This document shows positions 56,853-64,000 of a stretch of DNA of 64,000 bases, in pieces. The DNA is from Bermanella marisrubri (GTDB taxonomy: Bacteria; Pseudomonadota; Gammaproteobacteria; Pseudomonadales; Oceanobacteraceae): positions 248,001 through 312,000 of the forward strand of contig NZ_CP051183.1 in assembly GCF_012295615.1 (NCBI RefSeq). Reading direction: 5' to 3'. Under the pieces are notes generated by a model. It had not been told where the DNA came from. It did not search any database and saw only the letters and a program-made list of their open reading frames with translations. A program made the translations under genes and the position numbers. Within the stretch, counting starts at the first letter, position 1; each line of letters begins with the position of its first letter.

Positions 56853-58232
56853 TTAGTATTTATACGCTTCAGGCTTGTAAGGACCATCAACATCTACGTG
56901 GATGTAATCGGCTTGTTCTTTGGTGAGCTTGGTAATCACACCGCCAAAGCCTTCTACCATGTCCTTAGCCACTTCCTCGTCAAGTTTCTTAGGCAGTACT
57001 TTAACGTATAGGCTTTCTTTCTTCTCTTCTTCCATTAGGTCGGCAAACTTGCGCTCATACAAGTAGATTTGAGCCAGTACTTGGTTGGCAAACGAGCCAT
57101 CCATGATGCGACTTGGGTGGCCAGTAGCATTACCCAGGTTCACCAGACGACCTTCGGAAAGTAGGATCAAGTAATCGTTATCGGCTTTATTGCGATGCAC
57201 TAGGTGAACTTGTGGTTTAACTTCTTCCCACTCCCAGTTTTCACGCATGTAAGCAGTATCGATTTCATTGTCAAAGTGACCAATGTTACACACAACCGCA
57301 CCAGGTTTAAGCGCTTGCAGCATGAACTTGTCACATACATTGACGTTACCTGTGGTCGTCACGATTAAATCAGTGTTACCTAGAAGTGCTTTGTTGATAC
57401 CATCAAGCGTCCCTTTGTTAACGCCATCAATGAACGGTGAAACGACTTCAAAGCCATCCATGCACGCTTGCATAGCACAAATAGGATCCACTTCAGTTAC
57501 TTTAACGATCATGCCTTCTTGACGAAGAGACGCGGCCGAACCTTTACCTACATCACCATAACCAATAACCAGTGCCTTTTTACCGCTCAACAGGTGGTCG
57601 GTGGCACGTTTGATAGCATCATTAAGAGAATGACGGCAGCCGTACTTGTTGTCGTTTTTCGATTTCGTTACGGCATCGTTTACATTGATGGCAGGAACTT
57701 TAAGTTCGCCTTTGTTTAACATGTCGAGTAGACGGTGAACACCTGTGGTGGTTTCTTCAGAAATACCGTGGATCTTCTTGATGAGATCAGGGAACTTGCT
57801 GTGAACCATTTCTGTTAGGTCACCGCCGTCATCAAGAATCATGTTGGCATCCCAAACTTCATCACTGCCTTTTTCCGCACGAATGGTTTGCTCAATGCAC
57901 CATAGAAACTCTTCTTCGGTTTCGCCTTTCCAAGCGAAAACAGGAATGCCTGCCGCCGCAATTGCAGCTGCCGCATGATCTTGCGTTGAGAAGATGTTAC
58001 AAGATGACCAGCGCACGTCGGCACCAAGTTCAACTAGGGTTTCAATTAATACTGCCGTTTGGATGGTCATATGGATGCAACCCATGATCTTTGCACCAGC
58101 CAAAGGCTTGCTTTCGCTGTACTTGCGACGCAGCGCCATTAACGCAGGCATTTCGCTTTCAGCGATTTGGATTTCTTTGCGACCGTAATCAGCTAGACTA
58201 ATATCGGCAACTTTGTAGTCAGTGAATGACAT
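56853..58232 (-). CDS. ahcY: Adenosylhomocysteinase
   Basis: A 459-residue NAD-dependent enzyme that splits S-adenosylhomocysteine into adenosine and homocysteine. Motifs [24 protein letters not shown] and the C-terminal KPEAYKY (Lys/Tyr near NAD) are present, as is an insert typical of bacterial type enzymes. It lies 71 bases after metK and before metF. A G+C hairpin occurs in the metK-ahcY gap (GCGCC/GGCGC); no SAH riboswitch fold is evident. Confidence 0.97.
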   Translation of the reverse strand: MSFTDYKVADISLADYGRKEIQIAESEMPALMALRRKYSESKPLAGAKIMGCIHMTIQTAVLIETLVELGADVRWSSCNIFSTQDHAAAAIAAAGIPVFAWKGETEEEFLWCIEQTIRAEKGSDEVWDANMILDDGGDLTEMVHSKFPDLIKKIHGISEETTTGVHRLLDMLNKGELKVPAINVNDAVTKSKNDNKYGCRHSLNDAIKRATDHLLSGKKALVIGYGDVGKGSAASLRQEGMIVKVTEVDPICAMQACMDGFEVVSPFIDGVNKGTLDGINKALLGNTDLIVTTTGNVNVCDKFMLQALKPGAVVCNIGHFDNEIDTAYMRENWEWEEVKPQVHLVHRNKADNDYLILLSEGRLVNLGNATGHPSRIMDGSFANQVLAQIYLYERKFADLMEEEKKESLYVKVLPKKLDEEVAKDMVEGFGGVITKLTKEQADYIHVDVDGPYKPEAYKY

Positions 58233-58303
58233 AATAATTCCTCGTCGTTGGCGCCATTTAAAAAAGGCGCACAGTTGTTTAATTCGTTAGAACGTAATCT
58301 TTA

Positions 58304-59515
58304 TTAAAGACCAGCAGCTTGTTTTAGTGCATCCACTTTATCGGTTTTTTCCCAAGTGAACGCTTCAAATGTTTTGGTTTTTAATTCGCCGCGATCGTTA
58401 TACTCATAAGTATGTTGGAATGGTTCGCGACCAAAGTGACCATAGGCAGCTGTTAGTTGATACATTGGGTAAAGCAAGTTTAGCTGGTTTTGAATGGCGT
58501 ATGGACGCAAGTCGAACACTTCGCGAATGATTTTCGCCAATTCAATATCGCTAACTTTACCTGTGCCGAATGTATTAGCTGAAATAGACGTCGGTTCTGC
58601 TACACCAATGGCATAAGAAACTTGCACCTCGCAGCGATCTGCTAAGCCAGCGGCAACAATATTTTTCGCAACATAGCGACCCATGTAAGCCGCAGAACGG
58701 TCTACTTTTGAAGGGTCTTTACCAGAGAAAGCACCGCCACCGTGACGAGCCATGCCGCCATAGGTATCAACGATAATCTTACGACCTGTCAGACCCGCAT
58801 CACCCACCGGACCGCCAATCACAAACTTACCAGTTGGGTTAATGTGATAAAGCGTATCTGCCGTTAACCAACCTTCAGGGAATACGGGTTTGATGATGTG
58901 CTCTAAAACAGCCTCGCGCAGTTCTTCTTGAGAAATACTTGGGTCGTGTTGAGTTGAAAGCACAACTGCATCCACTTTTGGCGAGGCGCCTTCGTAATTG
59001 ATGGTGACTTGGCTTTTCGCATCAGGGCGTAACCAAGGTAGAGTACCATTGCGGCGTAGCTCGGATTGACGCTTAACCAGCAAGTGAGAGTAATAAACTG
59101 GAGCAGGCATCAGGTTAGGAGTTTCATTGGTTGCATAACCAAACATCAAACCTTGGTCGCCAGCACCTTGATCTTCTGGTTTTGCACGGTCTACACCTTG
59201 ATTAATGTCCACCGATTGCTTACCTATACCGTTTAATACAGCACATGTAGCACCATCGAAACCTACGTCAGAGCTGTTGTAACCAATACCCGTAATCACG
59301 TCACGAACGATGTCTTCAAGGTCCACATAGCATGATGTTGTTACTTCACCTGCAACGACGGCCATACCGGTTTTAACCAGTGTTTCTACTGCGACACGTG
59401 CGTGTTCGTCGCGCGCGATGATTGCATCTAATACGGCATCACTGATTTGATCCGCAACTTTATCTGGATGACCTTCTGATACGGATTCAGAAGTAAAAAT
59501 CGAATATTCACTCAT
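58304..59515 (-). CDS. metK: S-adenosylmethionine synthetase
   Basis: A 403-residue tetrameric enzyme forming S-adenosylmethionine from methionine and ATP. The signatures [28 protein letters not shown] and [16 protein letters not shown] are complete. AAGGA lies seven bases before the ATG. It is 17 bases after the ArsR-methyltransferase gene and probably in one transcript with it. Confidence 0.98.
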   Translation of the reverse strand: MSEYSIFTSESVSEGHPDKVADQISDAVLDAIIARDEHARVAVETLVKTGMAVVAGEVTTSCYVDLEDIVRDVITGIGYNSSDVGFDGATCAVLNGIGKQSVDINQGVDRAKPEDQGAGDQGLMFGYATNETPNLMPAPVYYSHLLVKRQSELRRNGTLPWLRPDAKSQVTINYEGASPKVDAVVLSTQHDPSISQEELREAVLEHIIKPVFPEGWLTADTLYHINPTGKFVIGGPVGDAGLTGRKIIVDTYGGMARHGGGAFSGKDPSKVDRSAAYMGRYVAKNIVAAGLADRCEVQVSYAIGVAEPTSISANTFGTGKVSDIELAKIIREVFDLRPYAIQNQLNLLYPMYQLTAAYGHFGREPFQHTYEYNDRGELKTKTFEAFTWEKTDKVDALKQAAGL

Positions 59516-59532
59516 GCCGTTTTCCTTTTTAT

Positions 59533-60546
59533 TTAATCTTGCGTGTGAAGAATAGGGTTCGTTAATTGAAATACTTGGATCTGCACTTGAAAGCCGTTGC
59601 GCATACCCAAAATAATTTGTTGCTTGTGGCTTAGTCCTGCCGACTTAGCCCATTGTTTTAAATCCTGAGGATCCAATCCCAACCATAAATCGCCACAACT
59701 GGATTTAACCCAATCCTGGTCATGGGGGCATAAATCTGTGATCAGTAAGTAGCCTTCATCAGTGAGCAGTTGAGAGCACTGTTGAAGAATATCTTTAGGT
59801 GAAGGAATGTGGTGCATCACCATGTTAAAGGCTAAAAAATCCACTGATATATTCTGTGAAACAGCCCATTCTGGATCACCTAAAAGGAAATCAATATTCT
59901 GTTGTTTGCTATCCGTTTGCTGTTTCGCTAGGTCAAGCATGGCAGGGGAATTATCAAGTGCGATGACGCGCTCGTATCGTTGACTCAACGGTTTTAAGAA
60001 CCCGCCTTGGCCAGGGCCCACTTCCATGACGGTTGAGCGAGATTCAAGGCCTAGCGTCTGAATAATTTCGTCAAGGCTGTCGGCGTATTGTTCATAACCG
60101 GCAATAAGATCTTGGACCTCAGTAAACTGACCCGCATGGCGTTCGAAGAAGCTCCGACTTTGACGCGCGCGCTCCGTATAAATTTGCTCCACGGCTTGTC
60201 GGTCTTTACCACTTAATGTTTGCTTATCAATGCAGTCGAATAAGGTTTGGCGAATGTTCTCAAATCCATCTTTTTGAGCATCGGACAAGGCCCGTCGATA
60301 AAAAATTGAATTACCTTCTCGGCGTGTGGTTACTAGGCCTGCGCTGGCAAGAATCTTTAAATGGTGGCTTAAGCGACTTTGGCTGATGGAAAAAATATCT
60401 GCTAACTCTAAAACGCCAAAGCTATTTTCCTTTAGCAACTGCAAAACCTTCAGGCGCAACCCATCAGCAGCGGCTTTGTTGAGCCCTGCAAGTTGATCGA
60501 GTTTATGGTCTTGTTGAGAGGCTAAAGCCTCTTTAACAGCTAGCAT
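59533..60546 (-). CDS. ArsR-type regulator fused to a SAM-dependent methyltransferase
   Basis: About 337 residues from ATG 60546; a TTG at 60582 would add 12 residues but would abut the palindromic operator with no ribosome site. The N-terminal winged helix ([28 protein letters not shown]) is ArsR-type and the C-terminal half a class I methyltransferase with [15 protein letters not shown]. It has no obvious metal-binding cysteine pair. Placement upstream of metK-ahcY-metF suggests that it senses S-adenosylhomocysteine or SAM, as SahR-type regulators do; this is inference. Confidence 0.8.
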   Translation of the reverse strand: MLAVKEALASQQDHKLDQLAGLNKAAADGLRLKVLQLLKENSFGVLELADIFSISQSRLSHHLKILASAGLVTTRREGNSIFYRRALSDAQKDGFENIRQTLFDCIDKQTLSGKDRQAVEQIYTERARQSRSFFERHAGQFTEVQDLIAGYEQYADSLDEIIQTLGLESRSTVMEVGPGQGGFLKPLSQRYERVIALDNSPAMLDLAKQQTDSKQQNIDFLLGDPEWAVSQNISVDFLAFNMVMHHIPSPKDILQQCSQLLTDEGYLLITDLCPHDQDWVKSSCGDLWLGLDPQDLKQWAKSAGLSHKQQIILGMRNGFQVQIQVFQLTNPILHTQD

Positions 60547-60583
60547 GGCGCATAAGGTATCACTGCTGTTTAGGCTTGCCAAG

Positions 60584-60611
60584 ATCTATATCAAAATATT
60601 TTGATATAGAT
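60584..60611. promoter_or_regulatory. Perfect 28-bp palindrome, candidate operator of the SAM-cycle regulator
   Basis: The half-site ATCTATATCAAAAT (60584-60597) is followed without a gap by its exact inverse (60598-60611). It lies directly in front of the ArsR-methyltransferase gene, where autoregulation of an ArsR dimer would act. A+T-rich inverted pairs of TATCAAAA type fit ArsR-family operators. Confidence 0.75.
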
Positions 60612-60650
60612 GTCGAGTTAGAATTTATTTGAGTTATAACAGTCACCCAT

Positions 60651-60683
60651 AGAAAAAAACGAGCTTCCTGCTCGCCTTTTTCT
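60651..60683. terminator. Bidirectional terminator between small gene and methyltransferase promoter
   Basis: A run of A, then CGAGC (60660-60664), loop TTCCT and GCTCG (60670-60674), then CC and a T-run. It is best read on the minus strand, behind the 68-residue gene, where T-run TTTTTTTCT follows the stem. Confidence 0.7.
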
Positions 60684-60689
60684 ATGCCG

Positions 60690-60709
60690 TCACTGAGGAT
60701 AATCAGTGA
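60690..60709. other. Second hairpin behind the 68-residue gene
   Basis: TCACTGA (60690-60696) and TCAGTGA (60703-60709) form a 7-bp stem with loop GGATAA, six bases downstream (minus strand) of the small gene's stop and ahead of the stronger terminator. Confidence 0.45.
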
Positions 60710-60714
60710 GGTCT

Positions 60715-60921
60715 TTAGGGTGCTAGGGTTGCGTCGAAAGAGTGCTGTTTCTGTAGCAGAAGATCTACAAGCTCCTGACGAGTGCGGATCATGTCTCTGT
60801 AATTATGGAGGATTGCCGGGTTATTCATTCCCATACGACGTTGAGCATTGCGCATATGACGTTCAATGGTGTGGATCTCATGCTGGAGGCGATAAACTTT
60901 GGGATTAACGTGATACATCAT
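60715..60921 (-). CDS. Small hypothetical protein with helical, Arg/His-rich sequence
   Basis: About 68 residues from the double ATG at 60921/60918, with GGA eleven bases upstream; the frame is open 69 bases further up but a start there has no better site. Sequence is strongly helical and basic (MMYHVNPKVYRLQHEIHTIE) with repeated Arg and His. No family recognised. Its own terminator and independent placement between the methyltransferase gene and cysQ support a real gene. Confidence 0.5.
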   Translation of the reverse strand: MMYHVNPKVYRLQHEIHTIERHMRNAQRRMGMNNPAILHNYRDMIRTRQELVDLLLQKQHSFDATLAP

Positions 60922-61143
60922 TTTGGCAATCCGTAAATGTGGATATGAGGTACCTATTAATATAGGTAGAGGAAATGAGAACGCCATCACGTTTTTGGAT
61001 CGTTTTTTTATGAGAAATAGTTGAGTGCAATCACTCAGATCTTAATCCCTTAAAACAGCTATTAACCGCTAAAGGGATAGATCGAAGTATTTGATTAAAC
61101 GAGCGTATGAGTCATTAGACTCAGTTGAATTGTTCAAGTTTGC

Positions 61144-61962
61144 TTAGGTGAGCAAAATAGGGCGCCAGTCAAAGTCGATACTGCCCACTGCGAAAAAGCC
61201 GGGCACGATCATGCTGGGTTTGCGTCCGTATTCGATACCTTCAAATTGACGACTCAAAATTTCGCCCCCAGCGGCCCGCAATATGGCATGGCCTGCTGCG
61301 ATATCCCACTCGCTGACATTGCCAAATCGTGGATACAACTCACCTTCGCCATTGGCTAATTGAGCAATCTTTAATGAACTGCCCAAAGGTATCGCAGCGA
61401 CATGCGCAAGCTTTTCTTCGAGACGATCACGCAATAATTCCATTTGATCATCAGTATGGCGGCGACTCACGAACATGCGAATGGTATTGCTTTCCCGAAT
61501 TTGTGATAAAGGTTGGCTGGGTTTGATGGAAACAGCCGGCTCGTCGCCTTTTTTCATATAGGCTTTATCATCGCCACCATAGTAGAACGTGTCGAGCACA
61601 GGTGCGTATATCAAGCCAAACGTTGGCTGGCCTTCTTCGATAAGGGCAATATTCACCGTAAATTCGCCATTGCGGTCGATGAATTCTTTGGTGCCATCTA
61701 AAGGATCAACAAGCCAGAAACGCTGCCACTGTTTGCGCACTTCTTGATCTGGGATGTGTGCTTCTTCACTGATAATGGGAATATCTGCAATGCTTTGTAA
61801 GCCATCGCAGATGATTTGATTGGCCGCTAAGTCCGCATCTGTGAGTGGGCTGTTATCTTCTTTCTCGGTCACAGTGGTGTAATCACTGCGCTCGTAAATG
61901 GTAATGATGGCCTCGCCTGCCAATTTGGCTAGGCGCATTACCGCTTCGTAATTCGGTTGCAT
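61144..61962 (-). CDS. cysQ: 3'(2'),5'-bisphosphate nucleotidase CysQ
   Basis: A 272-residue inositol-monophosphatase-fold enzyme that hydrolyses PAP to AMP, protecting sulfate assimilation. Metal motifs are EEAHI and DPLDGTKEF, and the C-terminal WDIAAGHAI is intact. It follows nudE on the same strand by about 30 bases, an order shared with related bacteria (yrfG divergent from nudE-cysQ). Confidence 0.94.
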   Translation of the reverse strand: MQPNYEAVMRLAKLAGEAIITIYERSDYTTVTEKEDNSPLTDADLAANQIICDGLQSIADIPIISEEAHIPDQEVRKQWQRFWLVDPLDGTKEFIDRNGEFTVNIALIEEGQPTFGLIYAPVLDTFYYGGDDKAYMKKGDEPAVSIKPSQPLSQIRESNTIRMFVSRRHTDDQMELLRDRLEEKLAHVAAIPLGSSLKIAQLANGEGELYPRFGNVSEWDIAAGHAILRAAGGEILSRQFEGIEYGRKPSMIVPGFFAVGSIDFDWRPILLT

Positions 61963-61992
61963 GCTATAAACCTTATTGATCGCTGACTCTGA

Positions 61993-62544
61993 TCAAATTG
62001 CTTGCTTTAAATACCAATCTCGCGCCATAAATAGTGCTGCAATGGCGCGACCTTCTGTAAAATCTGTGCGACACACTAGCGATTCAATATCCGCCAGTGG
62101 CCAAGTTAGGACCTCAAGGGGCTCCGGTTCGTCGCCCTCTAATTGTTCTGGATATAGATCCAAGGCCACCATGACATCGATGCCACTTTTCATGTAGCTT
62201 GGACTAAGGCTCATTTGTTTCAAGTGAGTGATTTCTCGAGCACCAAAACCAATTTCTTCTTTCAATTCTCGGTTGGCAGCTTCGCTCAAGCTTTCCCCTA
62301 AATCAACTGCACCTTTTGGCAGCGTAACAGTATAGTCTTCAATTCCGGCACCATACTCTTTAATTAGCATGACTTCTTGATGTGCGTTAATTGCAACCAT
62401 CATGACCGCTCCTGCACCACCGGGTACTAGACGCTCGTAGGTGCGTTGCTCGCCATTGCTGAATTCAAGATCCATGGATTCAACTGTAAAAAGTCGGCTT
62501 GAAGCAATGATGTGGCTGTGCAGTAATTTGGGTTTTTGTGCCAT
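61993..62544 (-). CDS. nudE: ADP compounds hydrolase NudE
   Basis: About 183 residues from ATG 62544. The Nudix box reads GAVDLGESLSEAANRELKEE followed by IGF (split by the field limit). It hydrolyses ADP-ribose, NADH and Ap3A. A TTG twelve bases upstream is possible; no clear ribosome site. Divergent from yrfG with about 60 bases between and upstream of cysQ. Confidence 0.93.
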   Translation of the reverse strand: MAQKPKLLHSHIIASSRLFTVESMDLEFSNGEQRTYERLVPGGAGAVMMVAINAHQEVMLIKEYGAGIEDYTVTLPKGAVDLGESLSEAANRELKEEIGFGAREITHLKQMSLSPSYMKSGIDVMVALDLYPEQLEGDEPEPLEVLTWPLADIESLVCRTDFTEGRAIAALFMARDWYLKQAI

Positions 62545-62606
62545 ACGCGATATCAAGATACTATGATGAAACAGACGTTATCAGACCATATTAGGACAAG
62601 AATTGC

Positions 62607-63287
62607 ATGATTCCTTGGCACAAAATTGACACTGTCTTGCTGGATATGGACGGGACTTTACTGGATTTGCATTTTGATAATGCATTCTGGATGGAGCATG
62701 TTCCAGCTCAATATGCGCAATATCATGGAATCGATCATTTTCAGGCAATCGAATTACTGACAAAAAAAATGCAAAAGAAGCAGGGTCAGTTGCAATGGTA
62801 CTGTTTGGATTATTGGAGTGAGGTTACTTCATTACCCATTGCCGAATTAAAAAGAGACCTAGAGCATAAGATTCGATTTCGTCCTCATGTCCCAGATTTT
62901 TTGCAGGCGGTGAAGGATGCAGGAAAGCGCAGTGTGATCGTCACCAATGCTCATAGAGGTAGTGTTGACATAAAAATGCATAAGACTGGGTTGGATGCTT
63001 TGGTTGATCGTATTATAAGCAGCCATGACTATGGTTATGCCAAAGAGGATCAACACTTTTGGCAACACCTTTTAGATGATGAAGGCTTTGATTTAGAACG
63101 AAGCGTTTTAATCGATGATAGTGTGCCTGTGTTAGAATCAGCAAAACGTTTTGGTATCCAACATTTGCTGTGCATCACGCAGCCAGACAGTCAGAAACCA
63201 GAGCGTCGAGTAGAGGGTTATGCGAGTATTGATCACTTCAGTGATGTTATGCCGGCAGCAAAGCCTTCTGTTGATGAAGATAATTAA
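62607..63287 (+). CDS. yrfG: GMP/IMP nucleotidase YrfG
   Basis: A 226-residue HAD hydrolase. Motif I is LLDMDGTLLDLHFDN, motif II IVTNAHRGS and motif IV VLIDDSVPVLESA. It dephosphorylates purine monophosphates. AGGACA lies nine bases before the ATG. It is first in the yrfG-hslR-hslO run, with eight bases to hslR. Confidence 0.93.
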   Translation: MIPWHKIDTVLLDMDGTLLDLHFDNAFWMEHVPAQYAQYHGIDHFQAIELLTKKMQKKQGQLQWYCLDYWSEVTSLPIAELKRDLEHKIRFRPHVPDFLQAVKDAGKRSVIVTNAHRGSVDIKMHKTGLDALVDRIISSHDYGYAKEDQHFWQHLLDDEGFDLERSVLIDDSVPVLESAKRFGIQHLLCITQPDSQKPERRVEGYASIDHFSDVMPAAKPSVDEDN

Positions 63288-63295
63288 CGGTCGTT

Positions 63296-63700
63296 ATGGC
63301 AGACAAAGACAACGCAAAAATACGTTTGGATAAATGGTTATGGGCTGCAAGGTTTTATAAAACCCGCGCTTTGGCCAAAACCGCAATCGAAGGCGGCAAA
63401 GTCCAATATGAGGGCCAGCGCAGCAAAGTGAGTAAAATAGTCGAGCTTGGCGCCACTATAAAAGTGCGACAAGGTTTCGACGATAAAGTCGTAGTGGTGA
63501 AGGCGTTGAGTGATCAGCGCCGAGGAGCTCCCGAAGCCCAATTACTGTATGAAGAAACAGCTGAGAGTATCAAGCATAGAATGGATGAAACTGAGCGCCG
63601 TCGTAAATTTAAGCAAGCCAATCCATTGTTCGATCATAAGCCCAATAAAAAAGAGCGCCGTCAAATGGAAAAGTGGCGTAAGGATACAATGCCTTCATAA
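63296..63700 (+). CDS. hslR: Heat shock protein 15 (S4 RNA-binding)
   Basis: A 134-residue basic protein with an N-terminal S4 domain (RLDKWLWAARFYKTRALAKT) and a Lys/Arg-rich tail. Hsp15 binds free 50S subunits carrying nascent chains and recycles them. A CCTTCAT/ATGAAGG hairpin spans its stop codon. Typical length. Confidence 0.95.
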   Translation: MADKDNAKIRLDKWLWAARFYKTRALAKTAIEGGKVQYEGQRSKVSKIVELGATIKVRQGFDDKVVVVKALSDQRRGAPEAQLLYEETAESIKHRMDETERRRKFKQANPLFDHKPNKKERRQMEKWRKDTMPS

Positions 63701-63757
63701 ATGAAGGTATGATGCGCGCCTTTTCTGTTTTCTGATCCCCAAATTCTAGGTTAAGCC

Positions 63758-64000
63758 ATGGCTACAAAAGACACTTTGCAACGTTTTACCTTTGATCATA
63801 CCCATGTCCGTGGTGAGCTGGTGGGTTTGCATAAAACCCTAAGCGACGTCTTCACGCGTCAAGATTACCCTGAACCGGTAAAGGCCTTGTTGTCAGAATT
63901 ATTGGTCGCTGCTTCTTTGCTGAGTGCAACTGTGAAGATTAAAGGCGTATTAAGCTTGCAGGTACAAAGCAATGGGCCGATTCGTGCGATTGTGGCTGAA
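63758..64000 (+). CDS. hslO: Redox-regulated chaperone Hsp33, N-terminal part (cut by window end)
   Basis: ATG 63758 opens a frame that stays open to the window edge (81 codons). The residues TLQRFTFDHTHVRGELVGL and LLSELLVAASLLSATVKIKG match the N-terminal chaperone core of Hsp33, which is activated by oxidation through a C-terminal zinc centre not seen here. It follows hslR, as in E. coli. Confidence 0.9.
   Translation, partial: MATKDTLQRFTFDHTHVRGELVGLHKTLSDVFTRQDYPEPVKALLSELLVAASLLSATVKIKGVLSLQVQSNGPIRAIVAE

Noticed and set aside
58233-58303. SAH riboswitch before ahcY
   Set aside because: The short gap contains only a GCGCC/GGCGC hairpin and a ribosome site, not the conserved SAH-aptamer core.

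Overview
The window is a stretch of a gammaproteobacterial chromosome. The gene order of its housekeeping part (coaBC-dut-algC-argB; pilT-pilU opposite yggS-proC; ubiD-rho-trxA-ppx; gpmI-envC-ctp; HAD-rppH-ptsP; metK-ahcY-metF; nudE/yrfG-hslR-hslO) is the one seen in Pseudomonas and marine Oceanospirillales. Species is not determined; a marine Oceanospirillales relative is an inference from gene order and the many secreted or Asp/Ser-rich proteins.

Region 1 (1 to about 14.26 kb) is accessory DNA, visibly A+T-rich at the left end. It holds a DNA phosphorothioation operon, dndBCDE, on the minus strand, facing a plus-strand DUF262/DUF1524 (GmrSD/SspE-like) nuclease gene. Neither dndA nor dndFGH is present, so this looks like Dnd-type modification paired with an Ssp-like restriction effector. 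A small zinc-ribbon protein diverges from the dnd promoter. Next come a beta-helix lipoprotein gene broken by an in-frame TAA, a DUF3800 gene bracketed by 58-bp direct repeats, a secreted lipase-like protein with an anchored partner, and a repeat array made partly of tRNA 3'-end copies. The array abuts tRNA-Arg(CCG), which makes that tRNA the probable edge of the accessory region. No integrase is visible in the window.

Region 2 (14.3 to 34.9 kb) is mostly core: GDP-mannose synthesis (manC, algC), a c-type cytochrome, slmA, argB, dut, coaBC, radC, a 7TM-DISM sensor kinase, proC, yggS, the twitching ATPases pilT and pilU, a short-chain dehydrogenase, a ferredoxin-type reductase and ubiD. Region 3 (35 to 52.2 kb) carries rho, trxA, ppx, the envelope cluster gpmI-envC-ctp-divergent polysaccharide deacetylase, a rhodanese, secB, an HDOD protein, rlmI, an imelysin lipoprotein, a HAD phosphatase, rppH and ptsP. 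A 265-bp MITE-like element with 13-bp inverted ends sits between ubiD and rho, and a diverged relative lies behind pilU.

Region 4 (52.2 to 64 kb) has a 912-residue secreted protein with a zinc-peptidase motif and a probable outer-membrane barrel. It is followed by the S-adenosylmethionine cycle (an ArsR-methyltransferase regulator, metK, ahcY, metF) with a perfect 28-bp palindrome in front of the regulator, then rsmE, a CDGSH protein, cysQ, nudE, yrfG, hslR and the start of hslO, which runs off the window end.
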